From positions 372,001 to 436,000 of the forward strand of contig CAZGVO010000001.1 in assembly GCA_964529175.1 (NCBI GenBank): 64,000 bases of DNA. The letters run 5' to 3'. The position numbers were made by a program, and so were the translations under genes. A model generated the notes under the pieces. It was not told the DNA's origin. It saw nothing but the letters and a program-made list of their open reading frames with translations, and did no database searches. The stretch comes from JAAFJM01 sp964529175 (GTDB lineage Bacteria; Bacteroidota; Bacteroidia; UKL13-3). Positions 42,835 to 51,613 of the stretch are shown one piece after another. Each line of letters starts with the position of its first letter. Positions within the stretch are counted from its first letter, which is position 1.

Positions 42835-43821
42835 TTACAACAAAACTATATCTTTATTATACTTACGCTTATACTCTAAAGGAGATAAGCCAGTAATTTT
42901 TCTAAACACTTCTCTAAAAGCTTTTACATCGGTATAACCCACCTCGTACATAACCTCAGTTATTGTTTTTCTGTTGGTTTCAAATGCTTTTTTTGCGGCT
43001 TCTATTTTAACTCTTTGCGCATATTCAATGGGTGTATTTCCGGTAGCTTTAACAAATCGCCTATCAAAACTACGTCTTCCCACATTTAACTTTGACGATA
43101 ATTCTTCAATTGATATTTTATCTTCAATGTTTTTTTCTATAAATAATTGGGCTTGCAGCACCATTTCATCGCTATGCTGTTTTTGCCCAGTAAATATGGT
43201 AAACTCTGATTGGTTATTTCTATCCATTTCTATTTGGAATACTTTAGCACAAAAAATAGCTGTTTGCCTATCAAAATATTTTTCAACTAAATAAATCATC
43301 AAATTCAGAAAAGAGTATGCTCCTCCATTGGTGCAAATACCTGCTTCGTCAGTTATCAAGTTGTCAGTTTGTAAATTTACCTTAGGAAACATCTGCTTAA
43401 AACTATGAGCGGCCGACCAATGTGTAGAACATACCTTACCATCCATTAAACCGGTAGCTGCTAGTAAAAATGCCCCAGTACAAATACTGGCTATTTCAGC
43501 ACCATTTTTATATTGCTTTGCAATCCAATTTATGAGTTCCTTGTTTTCATTAATTCCGTCTTCAAAATGATGATTGAGAGATGGAATAATAATTAAATTG
43601 GATTGACTTATATTGTCAAAATGGGTATGTGGTTTAACGGAAAATAAACCATCATAATAATTTACAGTTTGCGCACTTCCTACCAACTGAATATTAAATT
43701 TTGAGGCATTGCCTAACTGCTGCCAATAATGATTAGCCCGGGTAAATATTTTATAAGCACCAACTATACTGCTCAGGTTATTTCCTTCTCCGTTCGGTAC
43801 CAATATGCTTAAATGTTTCAT
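42835..43821 (-). CDS. GlxA-type transcriptional regulator (DJ-1/PfpI domain plus AraC HTH)
   Basis: This 328-aa regulator has an N-terminal class-I glutamine amidotransferase-like domain (about 1-185). Its nucleophile-elbow stretch EIASICTGAFLLAATGLMDG retains a Cys. An AraC helix-turn-helix pair follows (LSSKLNVGRRSFDRRFVKAT and ITEVMYEVGYTDVKAFREVF). In this family the first domain senses a metabolite. The ATG at 43821 (MKHLSILVPNGEG) is preferred to 43866, which adds 15 unlikely residues. It diverges from the DinB and SRPBCC genes across about 120 bp and may control them. Confidence 0.88.
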   Translation of the reverse strand: MKHLSILVPNGEGNNLSSIVGAYKIFTRANHYWQQLGNASKFNIQLVGSAQTVNYYDGLFSVKPHTHFDNISQSNLIIIPSLNHHFEDGINENKELINWIAKQYKNGAEIASICTGAFLLAATGLMDGKVCSTHWSAAHSFKQMFPKVNLQTDNLITDEAGICTNGGAYSFLNLMIYLVEKYFDRQTAIFCAKVFQIEMDRNNQSEFTIFTGQKQHSDEMVLQAQLFIEKNIEDKISIEELSSKLNVGRRSFDRRFVKATGNTPIEYAQRVKIEAAKKAFETNRKTITEVMYEVGYTDVKAFREVFRKITGLSPLEYKRKYNKDIVLL

Positions 43822-43914
43822 AAATAAATTCTTGTCAAAATTAGGATGTTGTGTTGTCTCAATCAACCCGTTAAAATGTCGTTTTTACACCATCTCTATA
43901 ATAAAGTAAGACAA

Positions 43915-43922
43915 TACTTTTG
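43915..43922 (+). promoter_or_regulatory. Candidate -7 element for the DinB-SRPBCC pair
   Basis: TACTTTTG matches TAnnTTTG and lies 21 nt before the ATG at 43944. It is within the divergent regulatory gap facing the GlxA-type regulator. No clear -33 TTG is present, as might be expected of an activated promoter. Confidence 0.4.
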
Positions 43923-43943
43923 AACTACTAATTTTTAAAAAAC

Positions 43944-44423
43944 ATGACACAAACAGAAATAGCCGTAAAAATGGTATTAGATAGATGGAATGCATCTATT
44001 AAAAATGTTGATACCCTACTTGGATTATTAAACGATGAAAAACTACTAAAAGAGATTGCTCCTAGCAAAAATAGAGGAATTTATATTTTAGGGCATTTAA
44101 TTGCAGTTCACGATGATATGCTCATTTTATTAAATATGGGCGAAAAAGTTTACCCTGAACTGAATGAGTCATTTATTAAATTGGCAGATAAAGCTACCGA
44201 TAAAACACCAACTTTAGCCGAGTTAAGAGCCTATTGGATTAATCAGTGCAACATAATGAATGAGCAATTTAGTACAATGAAACCCACAGATTGGTTTGAA
44301 AAACACACTGCTGTAACAAAAGAAGATTTTGAAAAGGAGCCAACCCGTAACAAATTAAACATTATAATAACTAGAACTTCGCATTTACAATACCATTTAG
44401 GGCAATTACAATTACTTAAATAA
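43944..44423 (+). CDS. DinB-family protein
   Basis: This 159-aa four-helix-bundle protein shows the DinB pattern: RGIYILGHLIAVHDDMLILL, with His-Asp in helix 2, and TRTSHLQYHLGQLQLL at the C-terminus, where histidines complete the metal site. DinB-like enzymes include thiol-dependent transferases and hydrolases, and most have unknown substrates. It is 8 nt upstream of an SRPBCC gene and divergent from a GlxA-type regulator. The three probably form a small stress or detoxification module, inferred from neighbourhood. Confidence 0.75.
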   Translation: MTQTEIAVKMVLDRWNASIKNVDTLLGLLNDEKLLKEIAPSKNRGIYILGHLIAVHDDMLILLNMGEKVYPELNESFIKLADKATDKTPTLAELRAYWINQCNIMNEQFSTMKPTDWFEKHTAVTKEDFEKEPTRNKLNIIITRTSHLQYHLGQLQLLK

Positions 44424-44431
44424 GTTACAAT

Positions 44432-44875
44432 ATGAAATCATTAAATTATACTACCAATATTGTAGTTGACCAATCAGCTAGCGAAGTATTTAATGCCATT
44501 AATAATGTAAGTGCTTGGTGGCATGGCGAAATTACTGGCTCTGCTAACAAGTTAAATGATGAATTTGCTTACAAAATGAAGGATATTCATTATTCCAACC
44601 AAAAAGTGATAGAGTTAGTGCCTAATAAAAAAATTGTTTGGTTGGTTACTGATAGTCAACTTAATTTTACCAACAACAAAACTGAATGGACAGGAACTGA
44701 AATTATGTTTGAAATAATGGAGGTAGAAAATAAAACGAAAGTTTGTTTTACACATGTAGGTTTAGTTCCAAAGTTTGAATGTTATGGAGGTTGTTCAAAT
44801 GGCTGGAAAATGCTAATAGAACAAAGCCTTTACAAATTAATTACAACTGGAAAAGGTGTAGAAGTATTCAATTAA
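44432..44875 (+). CDS. SRPBCC-family protein
   Basis: This 147-aa protein begins with YTTNIVVDQSASEVFNAINN and VSAWWHGEITGSANKLND, the start of the SRPBCC/polyketide-cyclase-like fold. It ends in the usual long helix (GGCSNGWKMLIEQSLYKLI). VCFTHVGLVPKFECYGGC matches the AHSA1-like subgroup. Ligand unknown. It is the second gene of a pair with the DinB gene, and a bidirectional terminator follows 5 nt after its stop. Confidence 0.78.
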   Translation: MKSLNYTTNIVVDQSASEVFNAINNVSAWWHGEITGSANKLNDEFAYKMKDIHYSNQKVIELVPNKKIVWLVTDSQLNFTNNKTEWTGTEIMFEIMEVENKTKVCFTHVGLVPKFECYGGCSNGWKMLIEQSLYKLITTGKGVEVFN

Positions 44876-44880
44876 AAATA

Positions 44881-44909
44881 AAAAAATGCGGACCAAGTCC
44901 GCATTTTTT
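44881..44909. terminator. Bidirectional intrinsic terminator (copy 2 of an identical pair)
   Basis: It has the same 29 nt as at 10507: six A, TGCGGAC, CAA loop, GTCCGCA, six T. It again stands between convergent genes, the SRPBCC gene and menA. Confidence 0.85.
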
Positions 44910-44932
44910 ATCATTAAATATTAAATAACTAA

Positions 44933-45835
44933 CTACAATAAATTAGCCAATCCAAATAGCAGTACAAACAGCATAGTAGAGATAGAAAGCTGTTTTAACA
45001 ATGGATCTAATTTTATTTTATCTGTTGTGTTTTTCACTGTAAATAATTGCTTTAAAAACAAGGGAAAACATGCAACGAAAGATAGGTTTGTCCAAGTAGG
45101 CATTTCTTTATAAAACATCACAAATATTAGTGAGCAAAGCAGTGCTGTTATAATAATTACGTAATGATACACCTTACTTTTTTCATACCCTAAACGAACT
45201 GGAATACTATTTTTTCCTGCTGCAATATCTGAATCGATATCTCGCATATTGTTTAAATTTAACACTCCTACCGAAAACAGGCCACAACTAATAGCTGGTA
45301 ATAATACAAATGGATTAATAGCGCCAACCAATAAATAATAAGTACCACACACTGCTATTAAACCAAAGAATATAAATACAGAAATATCGCCAAGACCCAT
45401 ATAGCCATATGGTCGTTTACCATTGGTATAAGCTATTGCAGCAACTATTGCAGCTATGCCTAATACAAATAATGTAATAACACCATTTAACCCAATTACA
45501 TTTAAACAAGAATAGAGCAATGCAATGCCCGTAATAAGGCTTAACGCCACAAAAATTTTTATACCAACTAACATTTGAGCAGCAGTAATTTTACCTGATT
45601 GCACTGCGCGTTTAGGGCCTTTCCTGCCATCGTGGTCAGCGCCATGTTTACTATCACCATAATCATTAGCTAAGTTCGAAAGTATTTGCAAAAATAAAGC
45701 GGTTAGCAATGTTAATACCACCGACACAGTGGATACATTTTGCGAAAATATTTTAGCTAAAAAAACACCCATTAGTATACATGCTAACGACAGCATGAGT
45801 GTACGCAGCCTAAAAGCTTCTATCCAATTTTTCAT
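44933..45835 (-). CDS. menA: 1,4-dihydroxy-2-naphthoate polyprenyltransferase (MenA)
   Basis: This 300-aa integral membrane enzyme attaches the isoprenoid tail in menaquinone synthesis. The first Asp-rich motif is NDYGDSKHGADHDGRKGPKR, matching MenA (NDxxDxxxGxD), and the second is NNMRDIDSDIAAGKNSIPVR. Eight to nine hydrophobic segments are seen. VQSGKI and YGYMGLGDISVFIFFG are further MenA marks. It is last in a three-gene operon behind a subtilase and a beta-barrel protein (5-nt gap). The prenyl donor could come from the synthase at 20181. Confidence 0.93.
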   Translation of the reverse strand: MKNWIEAFRLRTLMLSLACILMGVFLAKIFSQNVSTVSVVLTLLTALFLQILSNLANDYGDSKHGADHDGRKGPKRAVQSGKITAAQMLVGIKIFVALSLITGIALLYSCLNVIGLNGVITLFVLGIAAIVAAIAYTNGKRPYGYMGLGDISVFIFFGLIAVCGTYYLLVGAINPFVLLPAISCGLFSVGVLNLNNMRDIDSDIAAGKNSIPVRLGYEKSKVYHYVIIITALLCSLIFVMFYKEMPTWTNLSFVACFPLFLKQLFTVKNTTDKIKLDPLLKQLSISTMLFVLLFGLANLL

Positions 45836-45840
45836 GTTTT

Positions 45841-46539
45841 TTACAATCCTAAACTTATTCCTAAACGCAAACGTGGTGTTTCATAAACCACAGGCGCATA
45901 GCTAGCAGTTTGCATCATATCGGTTAAACGATAATAAGCAACCAATGAAATTCCTTTTACACCTAATCTTAAATAAGCATCGGCTGCAATATCTTTTATA
46001 TAGGCCAAATCGTGTACAAACACTTCTGTTTTATTGCCATTTACATCTTTGGTTTCATAATTATAAACTTTCGAAAAATTCCATTTACCCATAGCTCCTA
46101 TCTCTGTATATAACGATCTTTTAAGTTTAAAGCGCGCTCCTAAACTAAGTGAGGCAGCAGTAATACTAAACCTATCCATATCATTATTGCCAACAGCAGT
46201 AGGAAATGTGGTATTGGTATCGTTTTTAGTAAAGCTATAGTTTTCCCAATTAATACCTACTTGCGAAACCAACTGAATCTTATTTGCCAATTTATATTTT
46301 AAATTAAACAAAATGTTAATGCCAATAGAGTTTCCAAATTTTCCTTTTAATCCATTTTCATCAAAACCACCATAACTGGTAAAGTCCATAATAAAACCAG
46401 CATCGGTTTTACTTGGAGTATAAGCAGGTAAATTAGTAATAGGCGCTTTGTTCACCTCTTCTTCCACTACTACAGTTTGTGCATTTATAATGCCTAAGCT
46501 TGCCATAACAAGCGATAATGTAATTATTACTTTTTTCAT
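45841..46539 (-). CDS. Outer-membrane beta-barrel-like protein of unknown function
   Basis: This 232-aa protein has a signal peptide (VIITLSLVMASLGIINAQ), a short polar linker and then about ten alternating strands (GIPLIL-type: NSIGINILFNLKYKLANKIQ, RFSITAASLSLGARFKLK). It ends with a strand RLRLGISLGL suited to an eight- or ten-strand barrel. This fits the outer-membrane-protein beta-barrel group common in Bacteroidota. It starts 3 nt after the subtilase stop and ends 5 nt before menA. No substrate can be named. Confidence 0.65.
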   Translation of the reverse strand: MKKVIITLSLVMASLGIINAQTVVVEEEVNKAPITNLPAYTPSKTDAGFIMDFTSYGGFDENGLKGKFGNSIGINILFNLKYKLANKIQLVSQVGINWENYSFTKNDTNTTFPTAVGNNDMDRFSITAASLSLGARFKLKRSLYTEIGAMGKWNFSKVYNYETKDVNGNKTEVFVHDLAYIKDIAADAYLRLGVKGISLVAYYRLTDMMQTASYAPVVYETPRLRLGISLGL

Positions 46540-46542
46540 ATT

Positions 46543-48213
46543 TTATTCAATGGTTTTGGTTAATGTATATCCTTCAAAATGAAAGGTTAGAACATAACCT
46601 TTTTGAACAGTTTTAGGATTAATTACTATATCTTCAATACTTTCAACTTCAATTACTTCGTAGTACAGAATTTTGCCTTCGTTATTTTTTACATTCCAAT
46701 AAAGGTTACATGTTTTTGGCTCTTCCACCTCAGGAACTGCAATAGAATCAGTATTAATTGTATCTATTTGTATTTGATAATTATAAAATGCTTCATACTT
46801 TTTTATAAAAACAGAATCAGTAATTTGGAAAGTAATGCTTTGGTTATCTTTAATAGAATCAATTAAATGAAAATTAGGCAAAACTGTTTTTTTAGTTTTA
46901 GTAAAATAACTAGCCTGCGGTACGCCATGTCCATGCATATAGTCAAAATAAGGATATAAATGGCCCGATTTTTCAATTTCAGCAAAAAGTTGCATATTGG
47001 TTAAGCTACGATTACTTTGCCAAGCACAAGCAGCAAAACCACTTACTAAAGGACACGAAAACGATGTTCCAAAGGTTTGGCCTATTGTTCCATTTGGGTT
47101 AGCAGCTATTACCTGACCCGGAGCACTTACATTGGGTTTTGTTCTATAATCGGCACTTGGACCAATACTGCTAAAACTAATATGTCTATCAGTGTAAGGA
47201 TCGGTTCCTCCTACACATAAAACGCTATCTGCATCCGATGGAGTAATAATGGTTCTCCATTTTTTATCTTCATATTCGTTACCAGCCGAATTAACTACCA
47301 AAATTCCTTTTTGAGCAGCAACAGTTGCCGCAAAAGCTACCACACTTTTTTTGCCATCCATATCTTTTACAGTGTACCAATCGTTTCCATAACCTAACGA
47401 ACTGCTAATAATATTAGCTCCATTTTTATCGGCCCACTCAGCAGCTGCTAACCAAAAATACTCCTCTTGTTTGTCTTCTTTGGTAGTCCATTCAGTGCGA
47501 GCTAATAAAAATTCAGCATCGGTAGCCATTCCTATTTTTTGTCCATTGTAAATACCAGCAATACAACTTAATGTATTGGTTCCATGAGCACCACCTAAGT
47601 AAACATTATTATTATTTTTTACAAAATCATAGGTTTTTACAATTCGCTGATTATCATATATATGCTTAAAAGCAGCATGCTTATCTGCTCCAGAAAAACC
47701 TACATCAAATACAGCAATTCTTATACCTTTTCCAGTTAATTTTTTACTTTCAAATTCATCAACTTGCAAGCGTTTGGTTTGGTATTTTAAAATTTGTTTA
47801 TTTCTTGGAGTTAATTCATCTTCAACCAATGCTATAACTTTGCCTTTGGAAGCAGTAAACTCATCTACATACTTTACAGATGGTAAATTTTTAATTTGTT
47901 CTATTTGTTCAAAACTTGCATTAATAAAAATGGCATTTAACCAACGGCTCACCACCAATAATTCAGCATTTGTATTTTTAATAGCCTTAACAGCCACTTC
48001 ATTTACTGGCAAATCTCGTTTATCAAAAAGTGGCAAATGAGCTAAAACTTTACGTTCTATGTTTTTTGCATCAAAATACTGATAAGGATTGAAGTTTGTT
48101 GCAGTTTTTGGTGTTAAGTAAACCACATAAGTTTTAGTATTTACTTGTGCAACGCACCAATTACAAGCCACTGTAAACAAGGCCAATAAAAGCAGTTTAG
48201 ATAATTTATCCAT
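46543..48213 (-). CDS. Secreted subtilisin-like serine protease (S8 family)
   Basis: This 556-aa protein has a signal peptide (LLLLALFTVACNWCVAQ), an I9-like prodomain (to about residue 150), and the S8 domain with the full triad. Asp lies in IRIAVFDVGFSG, His in GAHGTNTLSCIAG and Ser in GTSFSCPLVSGF, and Asn of the oxyanion hole in NSAGNEYED. The C-terminal 100 residues form a beta-rich domain without a T9SS tail, so it stays periplasmic or is exported by another route. The start is taken at ATG 48213 rather than TTG 48219. Operon: subtilase, barrel protein, menA. Confidence 0.88.
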   Translation of the reverse strand: MDKLSKLLLLALFTVACNWCVAQVNTKTYVVYLTPKTATNFNPYQYFDAKNIERKVLAHLPLFDKRDLPVNEVAVKAIKNTNAELLVVSRWLNAIFINASFEQIEQIKNLPSVKYVDEFTASKGKVIALVEDELTPRNKQILKYQTKRLQVDEFESKKLTGKGIRIAVFDVGFSGADKHAAFKHIYDNQRIVKTYDFVKNNNNVYLGGAHGTNTLSCIAGIYNGQKIGMATDAEFLLARTEWTTKEDKQEEYFWLAAAEWADKNGANIISSSLGYGNDWYTVKDMDGKKSVVAFAATVAAQKGILVVNSAGNEYEDKKWRTIITPSDADSVLCVGGTDPYTDRHISFSSIGPSADYRTKPNVSAPGQVIAANPNGTIGQTFGTSFSCPLVSGFAACAWQSNRSLTNMQLFAEIEKSGHLYPYFDYMHGHGVPQASYFTKTKKTVLPNFHLIDSIKDNQSITFQITDSVFIKKYEAFYNYQIQIDTINTDSIAVPEVEEPKTCNLYWNVKNNEGKILYYEVIEVESIEDIVINPKTVQKGYVLTFHFEGYTLTKTIE

Positions 48214-48297
48214 AGGCAATTATAATACTAGCCTTTATTGAAACAAAATTTTAGGTAAAAAAACAAAAAAGTAAAGTCAGTTCTAAATCCAATTCAG

Positions 48298-50160
48298 CTA
48301 TGTATGAATGCCCTTAAAGCTAAATGTATAGGCCAAACCATTAGAGGTATTTTCTTTTTTTACGTTGCCATCTAATTGCTTTATTAGTCCGTTAATTAAA
48401 AGTGTACCTAAACCTTCGTTTTCAGGTTTTAGTTCCTCAAAGTTATAACCAATACCATCATCGCTGTATTGCATTTCAAAACCACTTTCTGTATTTTTAA
48501 GGCTTAATTGTATTCTTCCTTTATCCTTTTCGTCAAAAGCATATTTAAAGGAGTTGGTAAGCAATTCGTTGGTAATTAGCGCAAGTGGAATTAATGTATC
48601 TAAATTAATATTTACATTTTTACATTGTATATTATAAACTATGTTTTTACCTTGTAATTTATAAGCACCACTAACAGTAATATACAAATTCTCGAAATAA
48701 CTTTGGGCATCTATGGTTGAAAAATCGTCTTGCTCATATAGGTTTTTATGAACCAATGCCATGCTATTAATACGCGATTTTGCATCCTTAAAAACTTCTA
48801 ACATTTGCTCATCTTTAATATTACGTTTTTGTAAATCTAATATACCAGAAATAACAGATAAATTATTTTTTACTCTATGATGAATTTCTTTTATGAGTAT
48901 GGTTTTTTCATCGTTTTGCGCTTTGATGATTGATGCTGATTTTTTATAATTTAAAAATGCCCTATAAACCAAACCAATAATTACTAATAATAATATGATT
49001 GTTGAAAAAGTAAACTTTTGAATAACACTTTGACGCTTTATTTCCTCCTTTTGAATTAACTCCTTTTCATAAGCTTCTTTGTCAAACTCTAATTTAGCCT
49101 GCATTTTAGCAGCATCTTTATAGTGCTTTTGGCTTCTAATACTATCGTTAAACATATGAGACATTTCATTGTAATAAAGCGCAGAATCATATCTTTTTAT
49201 GGCTTTATAATAAATGCACAATTGGTCAGTAGCTTGAATTCCAATAAAAAGTTGCTTTGCCTTTAATCCCATATCTAATGCTTCTTTCGACTTTTGAATT
49301 GCTTCTTTAACACGACCCATTTTAAAAAGAGAAAACGACATTATATTAGGCAGCTGAGGCGATTTAATATTATACAGCTTATCAATACTATCAGCAGTTT
49401 TTATATACTTCCAAGCCAAGTTTAAATCAGTTTTATAAAGCAACCAACTTAAGCGCTGATAAGCAAAAACCAAATTCCTGAATGCATTTATTTGATATGA
49501 TAATTTGATGGCTTTTTCATGATAATAAAAGCAAGAATCTTTTTCATATGCAGGACCATTTCGAGCAGCAAAATGAGTAAAAAAAAGCGCTCCCAATTCC
49601 CTATATTTTATAGCCAAATGAAAGGTATCTTTAACCGCTTGGTAATAATTAATACATTCATGTGTTTGGGAAAAAGCTTCGGTATAGTTTTCCATACCAT
49701 TATTTACCATTATAATTTTTTCTAAAATTAAATAATAAGTAGCATTATCGTTAATAGCTCTGGCTTGTTTTAGTAGTTCAAGATACTTATCCATAGTGCT
49801 TGATGGATTTGTCCTTCGTGGTAGCTCAAGTAAACCTAACTTTGCTCTTATCAATTCGTTTTCTAAACCCAAAGATTCGAAAATTTTTAGAGCCTCACCG
49901 TAATAAAAATCTATCGAATCAATTTGATTAATATACAAATACTCATCGGCCAAAGCCAAACTAAAAAGGCCAACATACTTTACATTTTTCTTACTTTCTG
50001 CTTGACGCAACCCATCCCACAATAAGTTTAAAGCCTCGTTAGACTTACTAGCAGCAGAAAGCTTACCCGCTCTATTTAGCACTACTGAAAACTGTATTTC
50101 ATTGGCTTTTAGCAAACATGTTAAGCTTAATAAAAAGCCAATCAATAGTGTTTTTTTCAT
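48298..50160 (-). CDS. Sensor histidine kinase with periplasmic TPR region (HisKA_2 type)
   Basis: This 620-aa membrane kinase begins with a signal-like segment (LLIGFLLSLTCLLKA) and about 350 residues of TPR-like helical pairs (ALDMGLKAKQLFIGIQATDQ). A single membrane helix follows (FSTIILLLVIIGLVYRAF, near 385). The HisKA_2 phosphotransfer helix is IKEIHHRVKNNLSVISGILD. The ATPase has TNELLTNSFKYAF and DDGIGYN. Kinases of this type are usually paired with LytTR regulators, and such a gene is 34 nt upstream. The signal is unknown. Confidence 0.88.
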   Translation of the reverse strand: MKKTLLIGFLLSLTCLLKANEIQFSVVLNRAGKLSAASKSNEALNLLWDGLRQAESKKNVKYVGLFSLALADEYLYINQIDSIDFYYGEALKIFESLGLENELIRAKLGLLELPRRTNPSSTMDKYLELLKQARAINDNATYYLILEKIIMVNNGMENYTEAFSQTHECINYYQAVKDTFHLAIKYRELGALFFTHFAARNGPAYEKDSCFYYHEKAIKLSYQINAFRNLVFAYQRLSWLLYKTDLNLAWKYIKTADSIDKLYNIKSPQLPNIMSFSLFKMGRVKEAIQKSKEALDMGLKAKQLFIGIQATDQLCIYYKAIKRYDSALYYNEMSHMFNDSIRSQKHYKDAAKMQAKLEFDKEAYEKELIQKEEIKRQSVIQKFTFSTIILLLVIIGLVYRAFLNYKKSASIIKAQNDEKTILIKEIHHRVKNNLSVISGILDLQKRNIKDEQMLEVFKDAKSRINSMALVHKNLYEQDDFSTIDAQSYFENLYITVSGAYKLQGKNIVYNIQCKNVNINLDTLIPLALITNELLTNSFKYAFDEKDKGRIQLSLKNTESGFEMQYSDDGIGYNFEELKPENEGLGTLLINGLIKQLDGNVKKENTSNGLAYTFSFKGIHT

Positions 50161-50194
50161 TCCTTTTTTTATAAAATACGAAATCTAACTTAGT

Positions 50195-50929
50195 TTAGTT
50201 CATGGTTTTAATATTAGCCAATAAATCATCTCTATAATTTCTACCTATAGGAATTTGTTGATCTTTAACTGTAACAAACTCACCATTAATTATTTCTAGA
50301 TACTTTGCATTTATACAGTAACTTCTGTGAATTCTAATAAAATTATATGTTTTTAACCTCTCCAGTAAAGCTTCTAGACTGGTTCTGATACTAAACTTTT
50401 GATTTTGAGCCGTATACACATTCATCATTTTTCCATCTGCTTCAAAATATAAAATATCAGGAATATCTACTTTAAAATATTTAGCCCCTAATTTAATAAA
50501 AATACTATCCTTTAATATGGCTAATTTCTCAACTTCGCTATCACGCTCATGTATTAAAGAGGCCATGGCCATTTCAATGGCTGAATAAATATCTTCCTCG
50601 GTAAATGGTTTTATTAAATAAGCCTTTGGCAGAGTATGTTTGGCCTCATCAATAGTTTCCTTATCAGAATTACTAGTTAAAAATATAAATGGAATATGCA
50701 CGTTATCTTTAATATAATTTGCAATTTCAATACCCTCGTGCTTTCCACTCAAGTTAATATCTAAAATAGCCAAGTCAATTTCCCACTTCCCTAGTGCTTC
50801 CATTGCTTCTTTTTTACTACCTGCCGGAGGATAAGGAGAATAACCCAAATCCTCAAGCATTAGCTTTAAATTACTAGCAATAATAAACTCATCTTCAACT
50901 ATTAATATTCTAAGAGATTCCATTTTCAA
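50195..50929 (-). CDS. LytTR-family response regulator
   Basis: This 244-aa regulator has a receiver (RILIVEDEFIIASNLKLML; Asp in LAILDINLSGKHEG; Lys in AYLIKPFTEED). A linker leads to a LytTR DNA-binding domain (about 140-244). There ILYFEADGKMMNVYTAQNQ and LKTYNFIRIHRSYCINAKYL are the family's characteristic stretches. It precedes the TPR histidine kinase gene and is its likely partner. LytTR proteins bind pairs of 9-bp repeats about 12 nt apart; I did not see such a site upstream of the gene. Confidence 0.9.
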   Translation of the reverse strand: MKMESLRILIVEDEFIIASNLKLMLEDLGYSPYPPAGSKKEAMEALGKWEIDLAILDINLSGKHEGIEIANYIKDNVHIPFIFLTSNSDKETIDEAKHTLPKAYLIKPFTEEDIYSAIEMAMASLIHERDSEVEKLAILKDSIFIKLGAKYFKVDIPDILYFEADGKMMNVYTAQNQKFSIRTSLEALLERLKTYNFIRIHRSYCINAKYLEIINGEFVTVKDQQIPIGRNYRDDLLANIKTMN

Positions 50930-51028
50930 TTACTTTGTTCAATAATTTTTTGAGCAAAATAGTTAAAATTTAAAATAAAATAGTCAAAAACAAATTTGAA
51001 ATTTAACCCATTAAAACTTCACCAAAAC

Positions 51029-51066
51029 AAAAAAGCCCGTTCAACTTAAAGTTAAACGGGCCTTTT
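51029..51066 (-). terminator. Intrinsic terminator after ndk
   Basis: On the minus strand GGCCCGTTTAAC pairs with GTTGAACGGGC (one mismatch), loop CTTTAA, followed by six T residues. It is 18 nt beyond the ndk stop. Confidence 0.8.
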
Positions 51067-51084
51067 ATAAAAAGTTGTTTCTAA

Positions 51085-51501
51085 CTAAAATCTTTCAAAA
51101 TTAGAGAAGAAGAAAGATGCCTCAATTGCTGCATTTTCATCGCTATCACTTCCATGAACAGCATTAGCATCAATTGATTTTGCATATAAGTTTCTAATTG
51201 TTCCTGGCTCAGCTTTGCTTGGGTCAGTTGCACCAATTAAAGTTCTGAAATCAGCAACTGCATTTTCTTTTTCTAAAACTGCAGCTACAATTGGGCCACT
51301 AATCATAAAGTTAACTAAATCTTTGTAGAACGGACGCTCGCGGTGTACACCATAAAATTCACCTGCAGTTTTTTCAGTTAAATGAATGTATTTCATAGCT
51401 ACAATTCTGTAACCAGCTGAAGTAATTTGATCTAAAATTTTTCCGATATAACCATTAGCTACTGCATCTGGCTTAATCATTGTAAAAGTAATATTGCTCA
51501 T
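51085..51501 (-). CDS. ndk: Nucleoside-diphosphate kinase
   Basis: This 138-aa enzyme phosphorylates NDPs through a phospho-histidine. Family motifs are FTMIKPDAVANGYIGKIL near the start, FYGVHRERPFY and GATDPSKAEPGTIRNLYA. The catalytic His is in SIDANAVHGSDSDENA (consensus NxxHGSDS). It is complete and has its own promoter and terminator, so it is a single-gene unit. Confidence 0.96.
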   Translation of the reverse strand: MSNITFTMIKPDAVANGYIGKILDQITSAGYRIVAMKYIHLTEKTAGEFYGVHRERPFYKDLVNFMISGPIVAAVLEKENAVADFRTLIGATDPSKAEPGTIRNLYAKSIDANAVHGSDSDENAAIEASFFFSNFERF

Positions 51502-51523
51502 TTTGTTATTATTTTTTGCGGTG

Positions 51524-51554
51524 CAAAAGTATTGTTAAAATTAATTCTTAACAA
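51524..51554 (-). promoter_or_regulatory. Predicted promoter of ndk
   Basis: Minus-strand TTG (51552-51554), 20 nt, TACTTTTG (51524-51531) fits TTG-N20-TAnnTTTG. It lies 23 nt upstream of the ATG. Confidence 0.55.
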
Positions 51555-51613
51555 GGTGTTTTTTACTTAAAATTCTCTTTTTCTAATAAATAATTATTAA
51601 GTAACAACAGCTA

